Origin: Strongylocentrotus droebachiensis
Taxonomy: Eukaryota > Echinodermata > Echinoidea > Camarodonta > Strongylocentrotidae
Assembly (NCBI GenBank): GCA_035222895.1
Contig: JAVYIG010006538.1
Coordinates: forward strand, 52,308 to 116,307
DNA: 64,000 nucleotides
Reading direction: 5' to 3'
Shown: piece after piece, positions 1-11,800 of the stretch
Position numbering within the stretch: the stretch's first letter is position 1
Layout of the letters: each line of letters begins with the position of its first letter
Position numbers and translations under genes: made by a program
Notes under the pieces: generated by a model
Seen by the model: only the letters and a program-made list of their open reading frames with translations
Told to the model about the DNA's origin: nothing
Databases searched by the model: none

Positions 1-776
1 CAGAAACTGTCTGGTACTTATTGAAAAAGGTTTTTTACACAATATACTGTGGGATTTTGTAATCATCAAAATGATGAGAAATTTACTGCATTGCCTTGTT
101 GGGTTGGGTCCAAATACTTAAGCTTGTTTTGGGCAAAATTGTTAATATAAGGGCATTTGAAGGACTATCAAGGATACTTTTCTCGATGATATTCCTCCAC
201 ACTTCCATTACAAGAATTAAAAAGCTCACAATTTTTTTTATTTTTACCTTTCCCAGAACTCCACTTTTACTTTAAAGCCCTTCTGGCCCTGAAGTGTTTA
301 GCCTTGAGCCTGGAATATATTCTAGTCCAATGTACAATAGCTCCCCAAGGATGCCATGTAGTAATTCCAGGGGATAGCAGAGGGAAATTCCCTTTTTCAA
401 TCCATTATCTGCGGACCGATCCATCATCAGCAAATTGCTCATCGTGCCAATGTCTAGCTGGTTTTTATTGAAGATTGGTGGGAATAATGGAATAGAAACG
501 GTGTGACTCTTTGTGATGTAATCTCTTTATGTGGCACTAGTCCTAAGTTTTGAGATTTTCACCGTATATATCCCTGTATGCCCTATAAGTTAATATTAAA
601 ACTTGAATGATGAATGCCATTCAAACTAATTCTGCAATAACGACATAAAATCATACCCTGTTAATAATATTTCTAGTATATTAAAGTCAAAGCATCTAGC
701 TCTATCGATAAAAGCTAATGGATATCATAGTTGCATGAACATTCTAATTTGAAGTAGGGCTCATATTGTCTGCTGT

Positions 777-834
777 GAGCCAGAAGGGCATTACATCTTA
801 CTTTTTTTGCACAGATTTAACGCCCTTCTGGCTC
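777..834. repeat. GAGCCAGAAGGG hairpin repeat
   Basis: GAGCCAGAAGGGCATTA and its near-inverse TTAACGCCCTTCTGGCTC flank a short T-rich loop. Related copies lie at 857-1344 (interrupted), 51045-51102, 51217-51276 and, partially, 62950-62992. Confidence 0.7.
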
Positions 835-875
835 GTGGTTCGCGAGTGCTTCTGCTGAGAGCCAGAAAGTCATTA

Positions 876-1296
876 CCGTAATTAACGTTGTATAAACCGC
901 CCTCGTGTATTAACCGCTTTTTTTCGCCCTTTAAAAAAAAAAAAAAGCCAGGTCTGTGTTAAAAAAAAACACGCGGGAAGGCCTTTCATTTAACTGCGAG
1001 GTGCAGCTGAATGTGTAAGACCATTAATGTAAATTAAAAAACAGTAGAGGACCTAGGATAGAACCTTGTGGTACACCGTGTGTAGGAATTATTATTATAA
1101 ACTACATATTAAGATCTATCAGAAAGATTACTTTCAAACCAAGATGACAGACAAATTTGAGTGTTGTTCTAGTTTCCTAGTGGTGAGTCAACACACCGAT
1201 TACTGAGCTGGGAGACATTGCCAGGCATAGCGCCAGGTGGAGGGGTGAATTTTTTTCGGCGGCAAATAGGTGCGGTTTATACACCCCTAATTACGG
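876..1296 (-). mobile_element. TA-flanked TIR element carrying an RT-derived cargo (copy I)
   Basis: Ends CCGTAATTA.../...TAATTACGG flanked by TA on both sides, mariner-like. On the - strand the interior encodes [11 protein letters not shown] and, after a frame break, [13 protein letters not shown], motifs of a non-LTR retrotransposon reverse transcriptase. It is inserted inside a GAGCCAGAA hairpin element whose two halves flank it exactly. Confidence 0.75.
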
Positions 1297-2059
1297 TAAC
1301 TCATAATTTTTTGCACAGAGTCAGTTCATGTCCTTCTCGCTCTCAAGAGACAAATACTTTTGGTTGGAAGGATTCATTGAGTCAGTGATCATGCATTAGA
1401 TTAGCAACAGACAAATATCATTAATCATTTACCCGTCTCCTCTCATATCATTTTCACTAGCCTGTCAAATGTTGCGTCTCTATTTACACCACTTAATATA
1501 CCCTGCTTGAATGTTGTGGGTGCAGTCTGCTAATGACTTCACGCTGTCGGTATGACTACAATGGAATGCTGGACTTCATTAATTCATGCCAATTAGACTT
1601 TGGTTTTGTTTGATAGCTGCCATGGAGATATTAGAATCATTAAATGAGTTTTTATGTAGTACGTTGTATGGAAAGCAATCTGCAATCTTGTAGTCAAGGG
1701 CTTTGTGTTATATAAAAAGGGATGATGAAAAAAGATAGAAAAAAAGAGCTGACAGAAATTGCCATTTGAACATATTTATTGAATTTTTATTTGGGATGCA
1801 TGGGGGATTGATTTTTTTGACGGAATTTTTTGATGAATGTTAATAAATTAAAATCTCAGGATTTAATGGTAACATACTGATAGTACTATTACCCATAGCT
1901 TATTGTGTATGAATTTAATAAAAATGAATAAAAATTAGAAATGTCAAAATATGATGCCAAGCATTGAAGCACAGCGCAAATAGGGTCCTATTTAGATTTA
2001 AAAATGAACTAAAACCAAAGTCTGACATATGAACTTTTTACTTTGATGTTTAATTAAAG

Positions 2060-2236
2060 TACAGTCGAACCTGCTTTAGTGACCACCTGTCTACAAGAAC
2101 CACAATTTTTGTTTCCCTTGAAAAGGGTTTCTCATTGAAACATGTACTAAAGGAACCTGTCCAAAAAGACCACCTGTCTACAAAGACCAGCTTTGGGGTT
2201 TCCCTTGGGCAGTCTCTGTAGACAGGTTTGACTGTA
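2060..2236. mobile_element. TACAGT-ended miniature element, copy a
   Basis: TIRs TACAGTCGAACCTG and CAGGTTTGACTGTA enclose short internal repeats of CCACCTGTCTACAA. Copies b and c at 14096-14278 and 23911-24097 share ends and internal order; 58818-58996 has related TACAGTT ends. Confidence 0.75.
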
Positions 2237-2506
2237 CTGCGTGCTTTATACCCCCGCTCCCCCCCCCCCATCCCCCCATCCCCATTGTGGGAGAAATTAA
2301 CAGCATACTGAACAGATAGTATATATGCATGTATTTGAAATGAAAACATCATTTTATGTAACTGTTTCTTTAAAGTGCAGAGCTATAGGCATCGATTAGA
2401 CTTATATGACTTTGAAAAATGTCCTAAAACTTACTTGAACTATGGTGCTCTTTACACCACATGAAGTCACAGCAGCTAGAGCAGAGAAACAGAGCAGTTT
2501 CTTTAA

Positions 2507-2697
2507 AGCCTGTCTGTACTAGTTTGGCCAGGGAGATTAGACCTCCCTGCAAGTTCACTGACAGGTGATTATCTCATTAAATCAGCTCTCAATTAACATA
2601 AGAAAAAGGGTATCATGGGGGACCAACATGCACCGATTAGGCATTGTTTGCTATATAGAGGGCGCAAGTAGCTTTAAGAAGTGCACTGTGTGGGGCT
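2507..2697 (+). mobile_element. TTAA-flanked miniature element, family A copy 1
   Basis: Bounded by TTAA on each side with AGCC/GGGGCT ends, suggesting a piggyBac-type non-autonomous element. Shares nearly its whole length with copies at 4114-4299 (inverted) and 43884-44067. It ends about 40 bp before the acceptor of the kinesin exon at 2739. Confidence 0.75.
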
Positions 2698-2738
2698 TTA
2701 ATATTATGTCTGTATTTATTTTTCTTGTTGGCTCACAG

Positions 2739-2891
2739 GTACAGCAAACAGGACGGTAGCAGCCACGCAGATGAATGCTACAAGCAGTAGAGCTCATACT
2801 GTTATCACCATCACATTCAATCAGATCAGTAAGAATGATCTCGGGCAGGAGACCAAGAAAACCAGTGTTATCAACCTCGTGGATTTGGCTG
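2739..2891 (+). CDS. KIF28: Kinesin exon: switch I
   Basis: Follows a CTCACAG acceptor and ends at a GTAAGT donor. It starts with the last two bases of a Gly codon, encodes [12 protein letters not shown] then SSRAH (switch I, gamma-phosphate sensing), and ends in VDLAG, the first half of switch II. No earlier motor exon could be found in the window. Confidence 0.92.
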
Positions 2892-5800
2892 GTAAGTTAG
2901 AAGCTCAGTGTCTTCCATCACAACTGCAGAAAGTTTATAACTAAAGCTCTGTCTCACAAATATTTTAATGCTTGATACTGTTTATTTGAGAGTAAAATGA
3001 CATGGGTTCATTACTTTCTTTTTTAAAGAACCACAGGATAAATACAATTTCTATTACCTTGATTTGTTAAAAACATGGTACACAACATGACATAAGTCTT
3101 ATTTTCTTAAGGGTGTAGGATTACAGGTTAAAATTAAAGTTTAGGTCTTCCCTCAATCCTCTGCCCAAGTTGTCATCAGTGAAAAAGCATTAATTTAAAT
3201 AAGAAAAGAACAAGGTAGGGAATATCTTTTTAGAAAATGAAATAATTATTTTAGTAAGAAAATACAATTATGTTTTGTTGCTCCATTTTTTCCATCTATC
3301 ATGATTTAATTTCTTTCATCATCTATACTTTAATTTGTTGTCATATCCCATAAATCTTCTTTGTGTGATGTCGAAATGTTGAAACAGATGTTATGAATTC
3401 ATGCCATTGTTTTCCATTTGAACTACAGGTAGTGAAAGGGCAGACTCCACAGGCGCTACAGGAGACAGGTTAAAAGAAGGTGCAAATATCAACAAATCTC
3501 TATCAGCTCTTGGCAATGTTATCTCTGTAAGTCTAGTCATCATTCTATCTATTGTATGGGACTGGGTTATTGATGTACTCAGTCAAATCTATGAAAATGG
3601 GCCTTTCGCATAAAAAGATGATAGAAAGGCAACCCCCAAAATGAAATGTAACTTTACTTTCAACATAAAAGAATTCTCACTTGGGACTTGGTTTGATTTT
3701 TATGCTGCATTTTATTGAAACTTTTATACAGGAGACCCTGCTGATTCAATAAGATATGAAATTTAATCAATACAAATGTTTTTATAAAGGGACCACATGT
3801 TGGGCTATAAAATTAAGATACTTCCCTTAGAGTTAAGGTAATTCTATGCAGTTTGATCTGTATTACATGAATTTATTAATTTATTCCTTTTAGAAAAATT
3901 ACTTTTTTTTAAATACGACTATATATTGATGAATGTTTCTTTCAGATATCAGTATAAGTCGTCAATAGTGCATATCAAGAGATTTTCATTTTGGGATGAA
4001 ATAAACTGATGAGAGTCGGGTTGTACAGAACACATTGCATGGTATTGCCCTTCATCACAATTATAAGTCATTTTGTTGGCGTTGGTTCATATCCCACCGC
4101 TGCCACCAGTTAAAGCCACACTGTCCTACTTGTAGCTACTTACTCCTTCTATATAGAAAACTTCCCCAATCGGTGCCTATTGGTCCCCCATGATCCTCTT
4201 TTTCTTATGTTAATTGAGAGCTGAGTTAATGAGATAGCCACCTGTCAGTGACCTCGCTGTGTGGACTAATCCCTTCTGGCTGAACTAGTACAGCCGGCCT
4301 TAAAAGACAAGACAACAGCCTGAATAAACTTTCAACTTTCTATTTAAGACACAAATCAGAAACCGAGATAGAGCTGTCTCAAGTGACAGTTAGACACAGT
4401 GGGATACCGCCGTACAAGAGTATACAAATGCAACCCAATTAGTTCATTACAATATGATCTATCCGCACCCGAGTTCAGGGCTGTATGCATCATTTGAAGT
4501 CGATAGGCAGTGCTACGCACACACAATCTGAACACAGTGCCGTGCATCTGGAAGCTGGCTTTTTCATGAAAAAATACATGATAGTCTCAGTAAATGAATC
4601 ACACATGACCATGTTTAACCAATCATTCGATTAGGATATAAGAGTAAGTTGTATAATAATGATTCTTACATAAGCTAATAAGCAGATATCATAAGTTGGT
4701 GCTCAAACTTAATAATAATACATCATTATTTCACATCTTGTTGAATGATAAAAACCTAAATTCAAAAGAAAACATTGGGAGATGATATTATCTCCAATAT
4801 ATTGCATGAGCAGCTCTCAATGAGACTTCAGAGTGGTCAATATATAGGCTTAATAAATTTGAACCCTATTTCGTAAATTCTCTATTGAGTATGTGAGAGA
4901 TGGGCATTATTTATTTGAGAAATTGAAAGAATCAATTTTAAAGAGGAGTATTAATTATCACGGCTGCTATTGTTCACCTGTTACAGGCTTTGGCTGATCT
5001 CTCGATGGGTAAGAAGAAGATAATGGTTCCGTATCGTGACTCCGTCCTTACCAAGCTACTTCAGAATGCTCTGGGTGGTAACAGGTAAGAAATGAAGACT
5101 TCTGGGAGGTGTTTCACAAAGCCTTCTTTCGATGACAAATGACAAAAATCAATGACAAATCTGCTGATAACCAACCAGAAGCAAGTATTTCAGTAGCTTA
5201 TAACAAAAACTGTCATCTGTCAGTGATGACAAGTTTTGTGAAACACCACCTGATCTTGATCATGTCTTTAAGTTAAAAAGAGGAAGTGTTCCTGGAAGGT
5301 CTTGATATTATGTTAACAAAGAAGAATAAAAATCACTGAACTTGATGATTAATATTACTAAACCTCAATTTCTCAATGTTTTGGAGAATCAGAGTCCTGG
5401 ATAAGTCTTAATATTATACTTGGGGTACCATGTAAGAATCAATGACTTCTTCTACTTGTCATGAGTATCACTCTACCTTATTGTTTGTTTTGTAAGGAGA
5501 GGAGAGAGTAGGTCGAGATATAATGCTCGTCAAGATCAGAAATGTGAAAGAAAACTAGGATCTTGGTCTGCTGTTATATTAGTCTGTTTCTCAAAGCTTT
5601 TTTTTTTTTATTTGAGGGGGGGGGGATATATTGAAAAGAAATAAAGACTCATGTTATTGACCTTTTATTTTACTTTACCTCAATATAGGCATTCCTTTCG
5701 GTTTAAAGAAGGAAAGAATCTGTTTTTCAAATTTGGTTGTAAGAAATAACCTCTTGAAATTAGAGTGATGGTTTTGTATCACAACCTCATCAATCCTATT

Positions 5801-8800
5801 TCTTTCCATCCAGTAAAACCATTATGATTGCTGCCCTGTCCCCTGCTGATATCAACTTTGACGAGACCATAGGAACCCTGAGGTACGCCGACCGTGCCAA
5901 GAAGATCAAGAACAAGGCCGTGGTGAATGAGAACCCGGTGGAGAAGCTCATTCGAGAGCTGAGGGAGGAGAATGAGAAGCTGAAGAAATCTCTTGGAGGA
6001 GGAGTGATGTCGATGGAGGGGTCAGCTGGGATGAGCCCAGAAGGTAAACTTTCGTTATTGTTAGGTTTTTAGACTTTCAGATCGTCTTTTCAGATTTTTA
6101 ATGAATTCCTCTTCAATGAAAATCCTTAGTTTATCTCCCAACCCCTAACTTTAATTGTAGTTTGCTTCATTTGCCATGCTCTTCACATTTATTTCTTCCT
6201 CTACATTAACGGTAAATCTTTTTTTTTTAAGGAAGAGGTAAAGACCTTGGCACATACCGGTATGTGAATATATTTTAATTCATCCCAAAACCTGGTTTAA
6301 ATGATCTTCAACAAGATAAAAAAGAAATTGTTAATTTTACTTGAATAATGGACAATGTGTTATTGATTAAAAATGCATAAGTAGTAAATAATTGTAAATA
6401 TGACTTGAATATATTTGGATAGAAAAAGAAGAAGATTAGAGCATACAGTTTTTGAATACGTTTAGTTGATTCATTTATAAAGTTGTTTGTAGTAATATGC
6501 AGGTATATATTTCTTCATTATACTGAGATTTAGGCATTGTAGGCTGTCACCGTATATAAATCCTATATATAGATCCAAGAATTGGACATATCCTTGTATC
6601 AAATGTTTGAATCTTGTATTCTATTCTTGATATGTTTTCAGAAATTGAAGCAATGAAGAAGCAGATGGAGGAGGAGATCAGAGCACAGCTCATGGCTAAC
6701 CAGGAAGCAATGTCAGATATGGATTGGGATTCAAGGGTAAGAGAAATGATGCGGTTGCTATGGTAACATCATATCAGGTGTAATGATGATGGTTATGATC
6801 TAATTGACTCAGATTGAATACACTTGGTTTAGTATTACCATGAGATTAGAGTGTGATATGCAAAGGAAAGTTATTGGGGAGTAGATCTAGCACATAAATG
6901 TCTTTATGAGGATAAACAAATAAATTGTAAAGCATTTATTAGCTTTATGTCTCTTTCTTTGCTTAATAAGCAAAATCAGTACAATTTTCATGTGGCTTGA
7001 GATGATTAATTCAGGATAAAGGAATGTGATAACACTGGTCTTGCTTGTATGCTACCAAAATATAATATGAACAGGACCAACAGTTTTGATTGAATCAAAT
7101 CATTTTAGTAAGTGTCCCAATTAATTGCAAAATTGAAATCAACTATTTTTAAAGTTAGGAGCTACAATTGGTTTTAAGTACAAGTTGAGTTGTGTTTAGT
7201 ATGGAGCAGTCTCATTTCTTCAGAAGACATGTTCCAGAGCAATTTCAGTTGAAAAAGTTAAAACATTTTGGAATAAACTACATGTATTATTATACATTGT
7301 ACATTATACATTATACATTGACTTTGATTTATTCCAATAGTTACAACAAACAAGAACAGAGCATGCAGCTGATGACGGGGAGCGTGCGATGCAGGAACAA
7401 CGTAAGAACAAAGAATCCCACTTTGCCAACCTCAATGAGGACAATGTTCTGAGTGGTGTCATCTTGCATTTCTTGGGTGCCAGCGAGACGACCATCGGTA
7501 GGAAAGATGCTAGCCCTGCACCAACCATCCCACTCAGTGGTCTCAGGTGAGGAAGCTAGACCTCTAGAAAATTATCACCATGTTATTTTTGTATCAGTAT
7601 CCCTTAAAGGGATCAGGTAAAAAAGTCCTGGATTTAGCTCATGCTGCAATCATAATTATAAAACTTTAGTTCAGTCAAGGCCTGTCTGATCATCAAGATA
7701 TTTATGATTGGAAATCAAAATTTCTTTTTTCGTTTTCCTAACGTTTTTTTATAACACTACAGTCTATTGGAGAAAATGAGTATGGTGAAACCGGTCACTC
7801 AAAGATTTGATAGGCACTTCATGATCATTTTGAAGTGCAATTTTTTTAGGGCTTCAAAATTACACCATATCACAGACACTGATAACACTTAATTTCATAT
7901 CTCAGATCTCAGACTTAACATTGTTGCCTTTAAAAAGGATGGGGGAAACAGTCTTTCTTCTATAAAAGAAAACATATTTCTTAAGAAAACATGGTGTGCA
8001 ATAATTCTATATGTAACAGTCAGTGTAAAGCAAAACATTTCCAAAAAATTAGAGTGTAAAATTCATGTCGTTTCATTGCTCATTTTCCTTTGTAATTTCT
8101 TGTTTTGAATACAGTATTCAGAAACAGCATGCGCTGGTGAAGAATGAGAATGGCGATATCTCCATCAAGCCAGCGACAGCGGGGGCAAAGGTCAAAATCA
8201 ACGGTATGCCTCTTGTAGGGGAGAGGATCCTGTCCCATCTTGACAGAGTCATGTTCGGTAAGTTATCCCTAGCCAGAGTTTGAAGTTTGTTTGGATTAGA
8301 ACATCAGATTTAGCAGACAGATAGCTTCAGATCATTAAAATGTTACTCGGCAATTAGTCTGCTATGTCACAAAAGGTATTATTACCATAAATGAAAGTGT
8401 AATTAAAACTTGTTGTGTAGTAGGTCTAATGTATACTTTCATACTATCATAAAACTATAATAATGTACAAAATATAGATTCTATGATGGAAGCATATTAT
8501 GATGGAAGGAAGCATATGGCTTCCATGTTGAAGTTGGTACTTTTAAAGGGTTGGTGGGGGGGGGAATACTTTTATCTTTAGTGTTTTAAAAAGTGATTTT
8601 GTTGTATAACAAACATCTCACAGAATGTTTCAGGTGAAAAGCTATGTTTCTAGACTGAATATTGAAGCAAATTGTTAGCTTTTGTCACTGTGTGTCTCAT
8701 TATCTTTCTTTTTATCATGTCCTTAGGTTCTAATCATCTGTACATCTTCAAGAACCCCTTAAAGCCTCAGCCTGGAGAGGGATCCCCAGCTACTGTTGAT

Positions 8801-11800
8801 TGGGATTTTGCTCAGAAGGAGCTGGCTCAGGCTAAAGGGTTCAACACAAACACCAGTGGACTCAACAAAGGTACAGAGTACTTCCTCATAATCATGATTA
8901 AGTTTTAAAAGTATAACACAGCAATAATTTGAGAGAAAACCTGGGAGACATGCATGAAATTGAGTTTAAATTGTTAAAGTGGTTCAATAAAAGAAAACTG
9001 GAAATATATAGATTAAAAAAGGGACATGTGTAAATGTGGGAAATTATTTGGCATTCATGTTGCCTGACTAGATATATACCGGTAATTAAGTTGAATTTTC
9101 CATTTGTTAAGAGAAACAGAGTTTTGTTGGCATGCATTGGTTTATATATCACTTATTATCATGTTCTTCCTTATAAGTAATGTGCAAATTTCTTGACTTA
9201 TATTGTAAAATGTTCTATTCGAGTGTAATATAATGCAATTTGTAATGATAAACAAGTTATGTTATCTCTTACATTATTTGTGCATCTATTTTTTTAGACC
9301 AACAAAGGGCCCAGGACCAGATCCTGGAACTGCTTCCCATGGTGAATGAAGTGAATGCTGTGAATGAAGAACTCAATAAGCACAAGAACTTTGAGATCGT
9401 GCTCATTAGCGGGGCTGCACAAGATGGTCCTAACAAAGAAACAAAGTAAGCATGGCAGGAAACCGTTTCTACTCTGCCTCTATCAAATCCGATTTGATAA
9501 TGGGATATTAGACTTGCAAGAAAAATAGTGAATGGACAGAGTGCTTTCTAAATGTGGTTACAATGGCATCAGTTTCATGTAATTTACATTATATTGCACT
9601 AATGATTGTTGAATCTTATGATCAGAAGCATGTATACGCATCCTACAATATGATAATATGATAATAGTGTGACATAGATGAAAGGGTCTCGTCAGAATGA
9701 AAATGATAAGGCTGCCAAATACAACCAAATTGTAGTACACTATGTTATATAATCATGGACAACTAGCATATATGATTATACAAATTGATGTGTGATGCTA
9801 AAGGGAAATATTCAACCTCCCGCCAATGTTTCAACATGCATTTTATATTAAACTTGCTTATATTTGTATCCTTATTTGTTTTGTCGCCAGGGTTATGGTG
9901 AAGATGACAAGTCTTCTTAATGGTAATGAATGGCTCTGGGAGAGAGGCAAATTCATCAACAGAAGATATGTTATCCAGGTAAGTGGATGTCAAGAGAGAA
10001 ATGAAATATTTTATTCAACAGATTTGCATATAAATCTTCTCCATTTGCACAAATCACTGGGCAAGCAAAGTCCAAGTTATATGCATGCGGTAGTTTGTGA
10101 ACAAGTGGCAATGTGTGTAAGAGATATGATTGTAAAACAACAACGGAATGTATATATAGTTGTCAATGTTCCTACAATATCAGTGATTAAGAGAACTGAA
10201 TGTACAACAAGACACAACATATATTAGTCTATATGTGTACAATAAAAGTGTTTATTAGTAATTTTATTTTATTTTATTTCTGCATTTTTCCAAATATGAT
10301 AACTGAATAACAAAGAACATATAAACGTAAGGTATAATACAAAATATACAAACAATTATAACTTCATGTCAAAATATTTTCATAATAACGAAACTTAATA
10401 TTTCTATAACATATTATTATAAAAAGTATTATCCGAACTATCTGTGGAAAAAGTGCAGGAGACCGCGATCATAAGCGATGGTTCATAATGATATGAAATG
10501 TCCCAAATTGAGCAAAGAGTACTTTTATTTGACTTCCATGTTGAGGAGTTGTTTCATCCATCCATATGTAGCACCTATACTACTATGTGACAATGAAAAT
10601 GTGAAATCTTCTGCAACACTCCTTCTTCTTCTTCTTCTGATTAAGTCTGCCTCCTTCAATTGCAAACTATATGCATGTGTTTGTGTTTGAAAGCGCAATT
10701 TACATTCATTCGAGTGCTATTTACATTATAATATAGTTTTACTAAATATATTACTCATTGCGGATATAGTATCGAAAATAATATCGCTAGTGATATTCGT
10801 TTGTCTCTCGCAATGTGGTCAATAAGGAAATCTAAAAGATCACGACGTTTCGTATGCTACTGCAATACTTCGTCAGGTGATAAAAACTGTTGTAAGCAAG
10901 GGTCTTTTATACTTTACGGGAGGACCGTAAAGCGGTCTAAAATTCGATCGATAATTGGAACAATAACGCCCAATGCCTATTGGTCGACGCACACGGTGAT
11001 CGACCAATCACCAAGGCCGCTGGTTCGGCCGCTGGTTCGGCTGATGCACCAGGCCTATTGGCCGACGCATACGGTACTCGACCAATCAACGGGCCGCTGG
11101 CTCGGGCCGTCTGCTGAATGGAATCGACCGTTGTTGGCTGGCAGGACGGCGAGTGTCATGGCGGCGTATCGTCCGCATCCAAAATTCGGGGATATCGATC
11201 CCGTTGTCTCTGTTGAAATTATTAGGATTGAGACGGATATTGATAGCTTCTTTTACCCTCCGTGTATACCAATGCCGTTCTTGGGAAAGGCACTGAACCC
11301 CGTCCCAGTCTGGTTGATGCTGGTTGTCCCAAGCATGTTCGGCTACGGCTGAGTTGTCAGTTCGACGGAGTCTGACGTCCCTCTTATGCTCAGTGATTCT
11401 TTCTTTTATCGGACGGGCAGTTTCACCGATGTAGGATCTATCACATCCTTTACAAGGGATGTTGTACACAATGCCGTCCCGTCTATGTGGAGGAATTGGA
11501 TCCTTGGGGCGTGTAAGTTGTTGACGTAGACCGCTTTACGGTCCTCCCGTAAAGTATAAAAGACCCTTGCTTACAACAGTTTTTATCACCTGACGAAGTA
11601 TTGCAGTAGCATACGAAACGTCGTGATCTTTTAGATTTCCTTATTGACCACATTGCGAGACAAACGAATATCACTAGCGATATTATTTTCGATAATATAG
11701 TTTGTTTACAAATATTCACAAGCTCTTCTCTCTTACCCCAGGACATGTATCAGAGATACCTTGACGGAGACGACGATGTTCTCACGCTACCCAAAGAAGA

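Larger units (their letters stand above)
1..2738. other. Intron of the kinesin gene filled with transposon remnants
   Basis: No motor exon (P-loop or earlier) could be read. The stretch holds a GAGCCAGAAGGG hairpin at 777-834, a second copy (857-1344) split by a TA-flanked element (876-1296), a TACAGT element (2060-2236) and a TTAA element (2507-2697). The rest is unrecognised AT-rich intron. Confidence 0.6.
10768..11700 (-). mobile_element. Penelope-like retroelement fragment with inverted terminal repeats
   Basis: Two arms of about 172 bp (10768-10939 and 11527-11700) are near-perfect inverted copies. Between them, on the - strand, is a GIY-YIG endonuclease reading frame of the type found at the C-terminus of Penelope-like elements. 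Terminal repeats with hammerhead ribozymes are known for this class, and each arm carries such a core. The reverse-transcriptase part is missing, so the copy is 5'-truncated or rearranged. It lies inside a kinesin intron, ending about 40 bp before the next exon. Confidence 0.8.

Noticed and set aside
11483-11746. 87-codon open frame on the - strand and its mirror at 10801-11352
   Set aside because: Both are translations of the Penelope-like inverted arms and share the same residues because the arms are inverted copies; not independent genes.
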